Positions 1 to 8,387 of a stretch of DNA of 45,390 nt are shown here, piece by piece. The notes under the pieces were generated by a model. The model did no database searches. It was not told the origin of the DNA and saw only the letters and a list, made by a program, of their open reading frames with translations. Made by a program: the position numbers and the translations under genes. Origin of the DNA: RUG13091 sp963619935. Its GTDB lineage: Bacteria > Bacillota_I > Bacilli_A > RFN20 > CAG-826. Every line of letters starts with the position of its first letter. Position 1 is the stretch's first letter. Where the stretch lies: positions 1 to 45,390 of the forward strand of contig CAVEYA010000064.1 of the NCBI GenBank assembly GCA_963619935.1, written 5' to 3'.

Positions 1-27
1 CATAATAAGGGAAGTTATATCATTTAG

Positions 28-45
28 TCGGTAAAAAAATACCGA
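28..45. promoter_or_regulatory. Inverted repeat upstream of rex
   Basis: TCGGTA (28-33) and TACCGA (40-45) form a perfect 6-bp inverted repeat around an A-rich 6-nt centre, 15 nt before the rex start codon. It could be an operator or a short mRNA hairpin. It does not match the usual Rex box (TTGTGAA or TTGTTAA half sites). Only 59 nt of upstream DNA are visible, so the promoter cannot be placed. Confidence 0.4.
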
Positions 46-59
46 AAGAAAAAAGGAAT

Positions 60-692
60 ATGAAATCAATCTCCAAAAATCAATTAGAAAGATACCCACT
101 TTACCTCAAATACTTAATCTCTTTGCAAGATGAAGGTGAAGAATATATTACCTCTGGTAATATAGCTAATAAATTTAATTTAAATGAAGAATTAGTTAAA
201 AAGGATTTACAATGTGTCTCTACCTCATCAGGGATTCCTAAAAAAGGGAGAGAAATTTCTGCATTAATTAAAGATTTAAGTAATTTTTTAGGTTATCACA
301 ATGTGACAGACGCGATTTTAATCGGCGTTGGTAATTTAGGCAAAGCTTTTTTAAACTATGATGGATTTAATTCTTTTGGTTTAAATATTTTGGCGGGCTT
401 TGATATTAATCCGGATGTGGTAGGTACAACCATTAATGGTAAACCTGTTTTCCCTATGGAAAAATTAGAAAATTTAATTCAAAGAATGAAAATCAAGATT
501 GCCATTATTACTGTTCCAGCTGATTTTGCAAATGAAATTGGAGAAAGGCTTGTGAAAGCTGGTATAGAAGCAATTTGGAATTTTGCTCCAATACATATTG
601 ACGCTGCTAATGAGATAGTCGTGGAAAACGTTAACTTAGCATCCTCGTTAGCTAAGCTATCGCATAAATTAAAGACAAAAATAGAAAAATAA
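60..692 (+). CDS. rex: Redox-sensing transcriptional repressor Rex
   Basis: Rex senses the NADH/NAD+ ratio and represses fermentation genes when NADH is low. The 210-aa length fits the family. Residues 1-80 are a winged helix beginning with the typical ERYPLYLKYL segment. Residues 84-200 are a Rossmann domain with GVGNLGKA, the FDINPDVVG strand that binds the adenosine ribose, and the IITVPA segment. A good SD (aaaagga) precedes the ATG. The DNA-binding part is atypical: the usual RKDLS-x-FG-x-FG-x-RG-x-GY run reads KKDLQCVSTSSGIPKKGREI, so its operator may differ from the classical one. It leads the operon with adhE and the hydrogenase genes, which are classic Rex targets, so autoregulation is likely (inference). 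Confidence 0.93.
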   Translation: MKSISKNQLERYPLYLKYLISLQDEGEEYITSGNIANKFNLNEELVKKDLQCVSTSSGIPKKGREISALIKDLSNFLGYHNVTDAILIGVGNLGKAFLNYDGFNSFGLNILAGFDINPDVVGTTINGKPVFPMEKLENLIQRMKIKIAIITVPADFANEIGERLVKAGIEAIWNFAPIHIDAANEIVVENVNLASSLAKLSHKLKTKIEK

Positions 693-724
693 ATATTTAT
701 AAAAGAAAAGGAGAACGAATATTT

Positions 725-3343
725 ATGGAAGAAAAAAAGGTAAACATCCAAGCTCAAGAAGAAGTGGATGAATTAGTCAAAAAAGGACTTGTTGCACTCG
801 ATGAATTCTTACTATTGAACCAAGAACAAATCGATTACATTGTCGCAAAATGTTGTGTAGCCGGTCTAGATCATCATGGCACACTCGCTAAAATAGCAGT
901 GGAAGAAACTAAACGTGGAGTCTTTGAAGATAAGGCCACTAAAAATTTATTTGCATGTGAATATGTGCAAAATAATATGCGTCATTTAAAGACTGTTGGT
1001 GTGATTAGTGAAGACCCAATTACTGGTATTACGCAAATTGCTGATCCTATTGGTGTATTAGCAGGTATTACCCCAGTTACTAATCCTACCTCTACAGTAA
1101 TTTTTAAATCTTTAATTTCATTAAAAACAAGAAACCCAATCATTTTTGCTTTCCATCCAAGCGCTCAAGAAAGCTCTAAAGCAGCAGCCATTGTGATGAG
1201 AGATGCTGCTGTTGCAGCAGGTGCACCAAAAGATTGTATTCAATGGATTGAACATCCAAGTATGGATGCAACTACTGCTTTAATGAACCATCCAGGTGTT
1301 GCTTCTATTTTAGCTACCGGCGGTAACGCGATGGTGAGAGCAGCCTATAGTTGTGGTAAACCAGCAATGGGTGTTGGTGCAGGTAACGTTCCTGCTTATA
1401 TGAATAAGTCTTGCAATGTAGAACAAGCTGTTAATGATATTGTTTTATCTAAATCATTTGACCATGGTATGATCTGTGCTTCTGAACAAGCAGTAATCAT
1501 TGATAAAGATATTTATGATGAATCCCTTAAATTATTTAAGAGATTTAAAGCTTATGTCGTCAATAAAGAAGAAAAAGTTAAACTTTCTCGTTATATGTTT
1601 GGCTTCGCTGCTGGTGATGAAGGCGTAGAAAATGGCAAGCTTAACCCAGCGATTGTTGGTCAAAGTGCCCATTGGATTGCTAAACAAGCTGGATTTGAAA
1701 TTCCAGAAGATACTTCTATTATCTTAGTAGAATGTAAAGAAGTTGGTTCAAAAGAACCAATTAGTAGAGAAAAACTTTCTCCAGTCTTAGCTGTCTTTAA
1801 AGTTAAAGATGATGTTGAAGGCTTTAAGAGAGCAGAAGAAATGGTTTGCTTCAATGGCTTAGGCCACTCCGCAGCAATTCATTGTAAAGAACAAGCAATG
1901 GCGGATGCCTATGGTGAAAATTGTAAAGCAATGAGAATTATTTGGAATTCACCATCTACCTTCGGTGGTATTGGTAATGTTTATAACTCATTCTTACCAT
2001 CTTTAACCTTAGGTTGTGGTAGTTATGGTCATAACTCCATTGGTGATAACGTCAGCGCAATTAACTTATTAAATATTAAAAAAGTCGGTAAAAGGAGAAA
2101 TACTGTGCAGTGGTTTAAGGTACCTTCCAAAATTTATTTTGAAAGAAATTCAATTCAATATTTAAAATCTTGTAAAAATCTATCAAGAGTCTTCATCGTA
2201 ACCGATGGTTCCATGGTGGAATTTGGCTTCTTAGATAAGATTACTTCTCAATTAAATGAAAGAAGAAATAAAGTGACAATTCAATTATTCTGTGATGTTG
2301 AACCTGATCCAGATATTGAAACAGTGAAGAAGGGTACCCGTTTAATGGAAGTCTTCAAACCTGACACAATTATTGCTTTAGGTGGTGGTTCCGTCATGGA
2401 CGCTGCTAAGGGTATGTGGTTATTCTATGAACACCCAGAAGTGAACTTCGATGATTTAAAACAAAAGTTCATGGATATCCGTAAGAGAGCGTTTAAATAT
2501 CCAGAATTAGGTAAGAAATCACACTTAATTTGTATTCCTACTACTTCTGGTACAGGTAGTGAAGTTACTCCTTTCGCAGTTATTTCTGATAAGAAAAATA
2601 ATAAGAAATATCCATTAACAGACTATTCTTTAACACCAACAATTGCGATTGTTGATCCAGAATTTACTACTAACTTACCTCCAAGAAGTACAGCCATGAC
2701 TGGTATGGATGTTTTAACTCATGCGATTGAAGCTTATGTTAGTGTGATGGCAAGTGACTACACAGATGGTTTAGCTTTAAAAGCGATTCAATTAGTCTTT
2801 GAATACTTACCACGTTGTGTGAAAAACGGTGCAAATGACTTGGAAGCAAGAGAAAAAGTGCATAACGCCGCTACTATTGCGGGTATGGCATTTGCTAATG
2901 CTTTCTTAGGTATGACACACTCTATGGCCCACAAAGTAGGAGCAGAATTCCATACAGTTCATGGATTAGCATGTTCCATTTTATTACCGTATGTAATAAA
3001 ATATAACGGCGAGGTCCCAACTAAGTTATCAGTGTGGCCAAAATATAATCATTACTGCGCTGATAAAAAGTATCAAGACATCGCAAAGTTATTAGGGCTT
3101 GAACATGATACCCCAGAACACGCTGTTGCGGCATTAGCAAAAGCAGTTACTGATTTAGCTAAAGAAATTAACTTACCAACTGCCTTCAAAGATGCAGGTA
3201 TTGATGAAGAAAATTTCTTCAAACACTTAGATCGTGTGGCATATTTGGCTTATGAAGATCAATGTTCCCCATGTAACCCAAGAGTACCAATGGTGGAAGA
3301 TATGAAAGATATCCTCACCCGTGCGTACTACGGAAAGGAATAA
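725..3343 (+). CDS. adhE: Bifunctional acetaldehyde-CoA/alcohol dehydrogenase
   Basis: AdhE reduces acetyl-CoA to acetaldehyde and then ethanol, using two NADH; family members form filaments called spirosomes. The 872-aa length is typical. Residues about 1-440 are the CoA-acylating aldehyde dehydrogenase domain, with the catalytic Cys in FDHGMICASEQ. Residues about 455-870 are the iron-dependent alcohol dehydrogenase domain, with ALGGGSVMDAAK, GTGSEVTPFAVISD and the His-rich metal site HSMAHKVGAEFHTVHG. The start is set by the SD AAGGAG about 12 nt upstream. A 9-nt direct repeat (AATATTTAT at 692-700 and 718-726) flanks the SD region and runs over the start codon; its role is unknown. The gene lies 32 nt after rex and just before the small ferredoxin gene, so it belongs to the NADH-responsive unit. 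Confidence 0.97.
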   Translation: MEEKKVNIQAQEEVDELVKKGLVALDEFLLLNQEQIDYIVAKCCVAGLDHHGTLAKIAVEETKRGVFEDKATKNLFACEYVQNNMRHLKTVGVISEDPITGITQIADPIGVLAGITPVTNPTSTVIFKSLISLKTRNPIIFAFHPSAQESSKAAAIVMRDAAVAAGAPKDCIQWIEHPSMDATTALMNHPGVASILATGGNAMVRAAYSCGKPAMGVGAGNVPAYMNKSCNVEQAVNDIVLSKSFDHGMICASEQAVIIDKDIYDESLKLFKRFKAYVVNKEEKVKLSRYMFGFAAGDEGVENGKLNPAIVGQSAHWIAKQAGFEIPEDTSIILVECKEVGSKEPISREKLSPVLAVFKVKDDVEGFKRAEEMVCFNGLGHSAAIHCKEQAMADAYGENCKAMRIIWNSPSTFGGIGNVYNSFLPSLTLGCGSYGHNSIGDNVSAINLLNIKKVGKRRNTVQWFKVPSKIYFERNSIQYLKSCKNLSRVFIVTDGSMVEFGFLDKITSQLNERRNKVTIQLFCDVEPDPDIETVKKGTRLMEVFKPDTIIALGGGSVMDAAKGMWLFYEHPEVNFDDLKQKFMDIRKRAFKYPELGKKSHLICIPTTSGTGSEVTPFAVISDKKNNKKYPLTDYSLTPTIAIVDPEFTTNLPPRSTAMTGMDVLTHAIEAYVSVMASDYTDGLALKAIQLVFEYLPRCVKNGANDLEAREKVHNAATIAGMAFANAFLGMTHSMAHKVGAEFHTVHGLACSILLPYVIKYNGEVPTKLSVWPKYNHYCADKKYQDIAKLLGLEHDTPEHAVAALAKAVTDLAKEINLPTAFKDAGIDEENFFKHLDRVAYLAYEDQCSPCNPRVPMVEDMKDILTRAYYGKE

Positions 3344-3344
3344 T

Positions 3345-3587
3345 ATGGAAATATTAATTTGTGTCGGTAGTTCATGCCATTTGAAAGATAGTTACGATAT
3401 CATCAATCTATTTAAAGAAGCTGTTAAAGCTCATAATTTAGAAAATGAAGTAAACCTAAGAGGCACTTTCTGTTTAGGAAAGTGCGCCTCTTCTGGGGTT
3501 ACTATCAAAGTTGATGATGAAATCATAACAGGAACAACAAAAGATAACTTTGAAGAAGTATTTAACAAATACGTACTTAAAAAATAG
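3345..3587 (+). CDS. Thioredoxin-like [2Fe-2S] ferredoxin
   Basis: An 80-aa protein of the thioredoxin-like [2Fe-2S] ferredoxin type (NuoE C-domain / HydC-like). It has the four-Cys pattern: C6-x4-C11 near the N terminus and C-x3-C in FCLGKCASS further on. Such proteins pass electrons between NAD(P)H modules and hydrogenases. The ATG at 3345 is preferred over an upstream in-frame GTG because the SD (GGAAAGGAA) lies just before it and the protein then starts directly with the first strand. It is followed after 8 nt by the sensory hydrogenase gene. No NuoF-like flavoprotein partner is visible, so its electron donor is unknown. It may supply or drain electrons for one of the two hydrogenases (inference). 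Confidence 0.85.
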   Translation: MEILICVGSSCHLKDSYDIINLFKEAVKAHNLENEVNLRGTFCLGKCASSGVTIKVDDEIITGTTKDNFEEVFNKYVLKK

Positions 3588-3595
3588 GGAATAAT

Positions 3596-5269
3596 ATGGA
3601 ATATTGTTTAATTTCAAAGACAATCAATTGTAAAAACTGCTACAAATGTATTAGACATTGCCCAATTAAGGCAATCTCATTTAAAGATAATAAAGCAGAA
3701 ATCATTCAAGAAGAATGCATTTTATGTGGCAAATGTCATTTAGTGTGCCCACAAAATTTAAAAATTGTCCGTGATGACACAAAGATTGTCGAAGAATTAA
3801 TCAAGAAGCATGAAGTTATTGTCTCTATTGCTCCTTCCTTTGTTTCTTATTACCACACCGGAATTAGTAACGTTAAAGAAGCTTTATTAAAGCTTGGTTT
3901 TAAGGATGTAGAAGAAACTGCAGTTGGGGCGACAATTGTAAAAAAACAATATGAAAAAATCTTAGATGAAGGAAAACAAGATATCTTAATTTCATCTTGC
4001 TGTCATTCTGTTAATCTATTAATTCAAAAGCATTATAAAGGCGCTTTAAAATACCTCGCTAATGTTTATTCCCCAATGGTGGCCCATGGTAAAGATATTA
4101 AAGAGAGAAATAAAGACGCGAAAGTTGTCTTTATTGGACCATGTATCGCCAAGAAAAATGAAGGCGATAGACATCAAGAATATATTGATGCCGTCTTAAC
4201 TTTTGAGGAATTGGATAATTTATTAAAAGAAAATGATATTGAGATTAATCAAGACCATGTTATTAAAAACGAAATTGAAGAATCTAAAGCTAGATTATTC
4301 CCAACTACAGGCGGTATTTTAAAAACTTTAAGTAAAAGAAATGACAATTACACTTATTTAGCCATTGATGGCGTAGAAGAATGTGAAGCTGTCTTACAAG
4401 ATATTCTTGATGGTAAGATTCATCACTGTTTTATTGAAATGAGCGCATGTCACGGCAGTTGTGTAAATGGGCCAATCATGAAACATGATGATTCTATTAT
4501 TACTCGTGATATTGAAATTAATCATTACGCTGGTAAGAAAGACTTTGTTGTTAAAGACACAAATATTAATTATGACTACCAACCAATTTATCACACTAAT
4601 TACGCCACTCCTTCGGAAAAAGACATTCAAGAAATTTTAAATAGTATTGGTAAAACCGATAAAGAACATGAACTTAATTGTGGTTCATGTGGATATGAAA
4701 CATGCCGTAAAAAGGCTGTCGCAGTTCTTCTTAAAAGAGCAACCAGGGAAATGTGCTTACCATATTTAATGGAAAAAGCTCAATCATTCTCTAATAACAT
4801 TGTGAATAATTCTAATGTTGGTTACATCGTTTTAGATGAAAACTTAAATATTCAATTAGTAAATCATAGATTATGTACAATTATTGGTATTAATAATCAA
4901 CAAGATGTGATTAAAAGACCAGTATCCACAATTTTTGATCCAACAGATTTTGCTCGCGCTTTAGCGGGTGACGCCTTACCTTTATACCAAAAAGAATATC
5001 TTTCTAGCTATGATAAATATGTTGAAAAATCGATTCATTATGATGAAAAGTATCATATTTTAATTGCTTCTATTAAAGATATTACTAGTGAAGAAATTGC
5101 TAAACAAAAGCGACAAGAAAGTGTACAAAAGACACTTAAAATTGCCGATGAATTAATTGAAAAACATATGCGCGCAGTGCAAGAAATTGCCTCTTTATTG
5201 GGTGAATCTGCCGCAGAAACTAAGGTTGCCTTACTTTCTTTAAAAGAGACTCTTGACCATGATAAATAA
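3596..5269 (+). CDS. PAS-containing sensory-type [FeFe] hydrogenase (HydS-like, group C)
   Basis: This 557-aa protein has, in order: two [4Fe-4S] motifs (Cys 12/15/18/22 and 41/44/47/51), an H-cluster domain at about 70-310, a further Fe-S domain with NCGSCGYETC (Cys 362/365/370, then 387), a PAS domain at about 400-500 and a helical C-terminal tail. H-cluster ligand motifs are ISSCCHS (C135/C136), GPCIAKKNE (C183) and EMSACHGSC (C285/C289). The PAS domain and the adjoining phosphatase gene match the phosphatase-linked sensory hydrogenases, thought to sense H2 or redox state rather than turn it over in bulk. From memory, characterised HydS proteins replace the first L1 cysteine (the proton relay); here both cysteines are kept, so some catalytic activity is possible. 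The stop overlaps the next gene by 11 nt. Confidence 0.88.
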   Translation: MEYCLISKTINCKNCYKCIRHCPIKAISFKDNKAEIIQEECILCGKCHLVCPQNLKIVRDDTKIVEELIKKHEVIVSIAPSFVSYYHTGISNVKEALLKLGFKDVEETAVGATIVKKQYEKILDEGKQDILISSCCHSVNLLIQKHYKGALKYLANVYSPMVAHGKDIKERNKDAKVVFIGPCIAKKNEGDRHQEYIDAVLTFEELDNLLKENDIEINQDHVIKNEIEESKARLFPTTGGILKTLSKRNDNYTYLAIDGVEECEAVLQDILDGKIHHCFIEMSACHGSCVNGPIMKHDDSIITRDIEINHYAGKKDFVVKDTNINYDYQPIYHTNYATPSEKDIQEILNSIGKTDKEHELNCGSCGYETCRKKAVAVLLKRATREMCLPYLMEKAQSFSNNIVNNSNVGYIVLDENLNIQLVNHRLCTIIGINNQQDVIKRPVSTIFDPTDFARALAGDALPLYQKEYLSSYDKYVEKSIHYDEKYHILIASIKDITSEEIAKQKRQESVQKTLKIADELIEKHMRAVQEIASLLGESAAETKVALLSLKETLDHDK

Positions 5270-6434
5270 TTTAATTACGGAGATTGCTTATTCTTCCGTT
5301 AACCATGTCGGTGAAGAACTCTGTGGCGATAATGTACAAATTATTGAAACAAAAGACGGTAAGGTAATTGTTTTATCTGACGGTTTGGGAAGTGGTGTTA
5401 AAGCTAATATTTTATCCACTTTAACTAGTAAGATGTTATCTACCATGATTGCTAACAATATTTCCATTAAAGAATGTGTAGAAGCGGTCATTGAGACATT
5501 ACCAATTTGTAAAGAAAGACATATTGCGTATTCCACTTTCTCAATTATTAAAATCTCTAATTCTAGAGATGTTGAGATTTATAATTACGATAATCCTTTA
5601 CCATTTTGTATAAACCGTGATGGATTAGTAAAAATTAAATACGAAGAAGAAGTTATTTCAAATAAAAAAATTTACCATGGAGTAGGTAAATTAAATGTTG
5701 ATGATGTCATCTTTTTAATGAGTGATGGAATTATCCATGCTGGTATTGGAGCATCTTTAAACTTTGGCTGGACAATTGATGAAGTAGAAAAATATGTTTC
5801 TAGTTTATATAACGCTGATAATTACTCTGCAAAAACATTAACCACAATCTTGCTTGATCAAGTTAATCGATTATATAACTTTAAGCCAGGAGATGACGCG
5901 ACTGTCGCTGCAATTAAAATTCGTAAAAGAGCAATGTCTAATATCTTTGTTGGGCCACCGACAGATCATAAAGATGATGCGAAGATGGTAAACCTGTTTA
6001 TGGCAAAAGCTGGCAAACATATTGTTTGTGGCGGAACAACAAGCAAAATATTTGCCAAATGTTTAAATCGCGAAATCATCTTTGATGGAGAATATGTTGA
6101 TAAAGAAATTCCTCCAACAAGTAAAATTGAAGGTTTAGATGTCGTTAGTGAAGGAATTATTACTTTAAAGAAAGTTCTCTACTACGCAAATAATTTATTA
6201 GATGAGAATAACACTGAGTACTTCAATTGGTGCTATAAACTTGATGGAGCAAGCCAAATTGCCCGTATTCTATTTGAAGAATCAACGGATGTTAATATCT
6301 TTGTTGGATGTGCGAGTAATGTTGCTCATCAAGATAGTGGAGAAATTGATATTAATAGCAAGCTAACAATGCTTGATCAGTTAAAAAAAGATTTAGAAAA
6401 GATGTCCAAAAAAGTGACAATTACTTATTTTTAG
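5259..6434 (+). CDS. SpoIIE-type PP2C serine/threonine phosphatase linked to the sensory hydrogenase
   Basis: The N-terminal ~220 residues form a SpoIIE/PP2C phosphatase domain with metal-binding aspartates in GDNVQI, LSDGLGSG, LMSDGIIHAG and PGDDATVA. The last ~165 residues, starting near NIFVGPPTDHKDDAK, form a second domain containing HIVCGGTTSKIFAKCL that I cannot name. The start is taken as ATG 5259; a TTG two codons earlier is possible. The 11-nt overlap with the sensory hydrogenase gene implies translational coupling. By family analogy it removes phosphate from a Ser/Thr protein, possibly an anti-sigma-factor antagonist, in response to the hydrogenase signal. No kinase, anti-sigma factor or STAS protein is encoded in the window, so the target is unknown. 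Confidence 0.82.
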   Translation: MINNLITEIAYSSVNHVGEELCGDNVQIIETKDGKVIVLSDGLGSGVKANILSTLTSKMLSTMIANNISIKECVEAVIETLPICKERHIAYSTFSIIKISNSRDVEIYNYDNPLPFCINRDGLVKIKYEEEVISNKKIYHGVGKLNVDDVIFLMSDGIIHAGIGASLNFGWTIDEVEKYVSSLYNADNYSAKTLTTILLDQVNRLYNFKPGDDATVAAIKIRKRAMSNIFVGPPTDHKDDAKMVNLFMAKAGKHIVCGGTTSKIFAKCLNREIIFDGEYVDKEIPPTSKIEGLDVVSEGIITLKKVLYYANNLLDENNTEYFNWCYKLDGASQIARILFEESTDVNIFVGCASNVAHQDSGEIDINSKLTMLDQLKKDLEKMSKKVTITYF

Positions 6435-6444
6435 GAGAGAAGTT

Positions 6445-7884
6445 ATGCAAAAGTTTGATACAAATGTCCAAGAATTAAAATTTAAAGTCTTAAAGCGTGT
6501 CGCCAAAAGCGCGATTGATGGTAATTTATTAGAAGATTATAACGAAATCGCTAAAGAAGTGGTACCTGGTCCAAAACCATCTATGCGTTGCTGTATCTAT
6601 AAAGAAAGAGCAATTGTTTTAGAAAGAATTAAATTAGCGTTGGGTGGCGATAAGAATAATCCAAATATCGTAGAAGTTTTACCAATTGCTTGTGATGAAT
6701 GCCCAACTGGTGGTTATCAAGTGACAAATCGTTGCCGTGGGTGCATTGCTCACCGCTGCGAAAAAGCTTGTTTCCGTCATGCTATTAAATTTGATCCTAA
6801 TACTCGTTCTGCTTATATTGATAAATCGTTATGTGTGAACTGTGGAATGTGTGCTAAGGCTTGTCAATATGAAGCAATTGTCAATATTCAACGTCCATGT
6901 GAACAATCTTGTAAGGTGAAAGCTATCTCTATGAATGAAGATTTCTCTGCGAAGATTGATAATGAAAAGTGTATTCAATGTGGTAACTGTGTTTACCAAT
7001 GTCCATTTGGTGCAATTATGGATAAATCTATGATTGTGGATGTGATTAATGAAATTAAAAATAGTGAACAATCTAAGAAGTACCCAGTTTACGCAGTGAT
7101 TGCTCCTTCTATTTCAACACAATTCAAGACTGCAACGATTGGACAAATTATTACTGCCATTAAAAAATGTGGATTTAAATCTGTTGTAGAAGCCGCTTTA
7201 GGAGCTGATATGGTAGCTTATAACGAGGCTAAAGAATTAGCTAAAGAAGGAAAGATGACTTCTAGTTGCTGTCCAACTTTTGTCACTTTAATTAATAAAT
7301 ACTTCCCTGAATTAAAGGGCTATATTTCTACTTCTTTATCTCCAATGGCAGTGATTTCTCGTTATATTAAAACAGACCATCCAAACGCAAAGATTGTTTT
7401 TGTTGGTCCATGTATCTCGAAAAAGATGGAAATTCGTCGTGAGGATGTTAAACCTTATGTTGATTATGTTTTAACATTTGAAGAAATGAATGCTTTAATC
7501 GCTGCATATGATATTGATATTCCTTCATTAGAAGAAGGTGTCTTAGATAATGCTTCTTACTTTGGCCGTTGCTTTGCCCGTTGTGGTGGGGTTTCTGACG
7601 CAGTAAAAGAATCACTTAAAGAACAAAATATTGATTTTGATTTACACGTTTGCCAAGCTGATGGTGTCACTAACTGTATGGCGGCCTTAAGCAAATTAAA
7701 AAATAACACGGCTGACTTTAATTTCCTAGAAGGCATGGGCTGTGTAAATGGTTGCATCGGTGGCCCAGGATGTGTCACTCATGAAATTAGAGATAAAATG
7801 GATGTTGATAAATATGGTAAATTAGCAAAAGAAAAGACCATTATTGATTCCGTTTCCGTCTTCGGCATTGATAAAGAAAAATAG
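6445..7884 (+). CDS. [FeFe] hydrogenase, group B-like
   Basis: A 479-aa monomeric-type [FeFe] hydrogenase that exchanges electrons with ferredoxin to make or use H2. A Cys-rich N-terminal region (about 49-110, including CDECP and NRCRGC) leads into [4Fe-4S] motifs around 130-186. The H-cluster domain at about 215-450 has TSSCCPTF (C275/C276), VGPCISKKME (C323) and GMGCVNGCIGG (C433/C437). The long Cys-rich N terminus and the TSSCCP form point to group B rather than group A. The SD (AGGAGA) is good and the gap to the phosphatase gene is 10 nt. It is the last gene of the rex operon, before a terminator. The HydE/F/G maturases needed for the H-cluster are not in this window. Confidence 0.92.
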   Translation: MQKFDTNVQELKFKVLKRVAKSAIDGNLLEDYNEIAKEVVPGPKPSMRCCIYKERAIVLERIKLALGGDKNNPNIVEVLPIACDECPTGGYQVTNRCRGCIAHRCEKACFRHAIKFDPNTRSAYIDKSLCVNCGMCAKACQYEAIVNIQRPCEQSCKVKAISMNEDFSAKIDNEKCIQCGNCVYQCPFGAIMDKSMIVDVINEIKNSEQSKKYPVYAVIAPSISTQFKTATIGQIITAIKKCGFKSVVEAALGADMVAYNEAKELAKEGKMTSSCCPTFVTLINKYFPELKGYISTSLSPMAVISRYIKTDHPNAKIVFVGPCISKKMEIRREDVKPYVDYVLTFEEMNALIAAYDIDIPSLEEGVLDNASYFGRCFARCGGVSDAVKESLKEQNIDFDLHVCQADGVTNCMAALSKLKNNTADFNFLEGMGCVNGCIGGPGCVTHEIRDKMDVDKYGKLAKEKTIIDSVSVFGIDKEK

Positions 7885-7903
7885 AATTTAACTAATTTTA
7901 CTT

Positions 7904-7934
7904 AACCGAATTCTTAATGAGTTCGGTTTTTATT
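7904..7934 (+). terminator. Rho-independent terminator after the hydrogenase operon
   Basis: AACCGAA (7904-7910) pairs with TTCGGTT (7922-7928) and is followed by a T-rich run (TTTATTT). It ends the rex-adhE-hydrogenase unit. Confidence 0.85.
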
Positions 7935-7981
7935 TATAAACTTTTACTTTCTTGATACATAGGGGGCTGATATTCCTATGC

Positions 7982-8010
7982 TTGACACAATCTTATATAT
8001 CAAGTAAAAT
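7982..8010 (+). promoter_or_regulatory. Sigma-A-type promoter for the Gls24-fakA unit
   Basis: The -35 TTGACA (7982-7987) is perfect, followed by a 17-bp spacer and the -10 TAAAAT (8005-8010). The predicted transcription start is close to 8017, the first base of the ACTCC/GGAGT hairpin. Confidence 0.85.
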
Positions 8011-8016
8011 GTGAGC

Positions 8017-8031
8017 ACTCCTATAAGGAGT
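8017..8031 (+). promoter_or_regulatory. 5'-terminal hairpin masking the SD
   Basis: ACTCC (8017-8021) and GGAGT (8027-8031) pair around a TATAA loop. The 3' arm contains the SD (AAGGAG) of the following gene. The predicted transcript starts at about the first base of this hairpin, so translation may be limited by SD masking at the very 5' end. The structure is read from sequence; the regulatory role is inference. Confidence 0.5.
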
Positions 8032-8034
8032 ATT

Positions 8035-8382
8035 ATGAAAGAGACAAATAAAACCACAATAAATATTAAAGAATTAATTAACCTTATTCGTGAAACCGCG
8101 ATTAAGTGTTATGGTGTGGTTTCAATTGCCAGTAAAGAAAACGTCTTTGACGACGTATTAACTCAACTTACCAAGAAAGGAAAAATGGAGGAAGGTATCT
8201 TCGTGAAAAGAAAATCCGACGGTACTTTTGCTGTTAACATTTACTTAGTATTGGCGAACGGAATTAAAATTACTGAAGCTCTTAGAGAATGTCAAAAAAG
8301 TATTGAACATACTTTAAAGAAAACTTATCCAAATTCAATTCGTCAGGTAAATGTATTTGCGGAACATATCTCCATTAACTAA
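8035..8382 (+). CDS. Asp23/Gls24 family protein (YloU-like)
   Basis: A 115-aa Asp23/Gls24-fold protein equivalent to B. subtilis YloU, which sits directly before the fatty acid kinase gene in most Bacilli. Typical features are INIKELINLIRETAIKCYGVVSI at the start and a C-terminal helix in which a conjugation-like acidic/basic pattern ends with VNVFAEHISIN. ATG 8035 is chosen over an in-frame GTG at 8011 because the SD AAGGAG sits 4 nt upstream and the predicted transcript starts after the GTG. Family members are envelope-associated or alkaline-stress proteins; the exact function is unknown. Only 5 nt separate it from fakA, so the two are probably co-translated. The rpmB gene often upstream of yloU is not here. 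Confidence 0.85.
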   Translation: MKETNKTTINIKELINLIRETAIKCYGVVSIASKENVFDDVLTQLTKKGKMEEGIFVKRKSDGTFAVNIYLVLANGIKITEALRECQKSIEHTLKKTYPNSIRQVNVFAEHISIN

Positions 8383-8387
8383 GAACA

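Noticed and set aside
692..726. Rex operator before adhE
   Set aside because: The 9-nt AATATTTAT pair is a direct repeat in AT-rich sequence and does not resemble a dyad Rex site.
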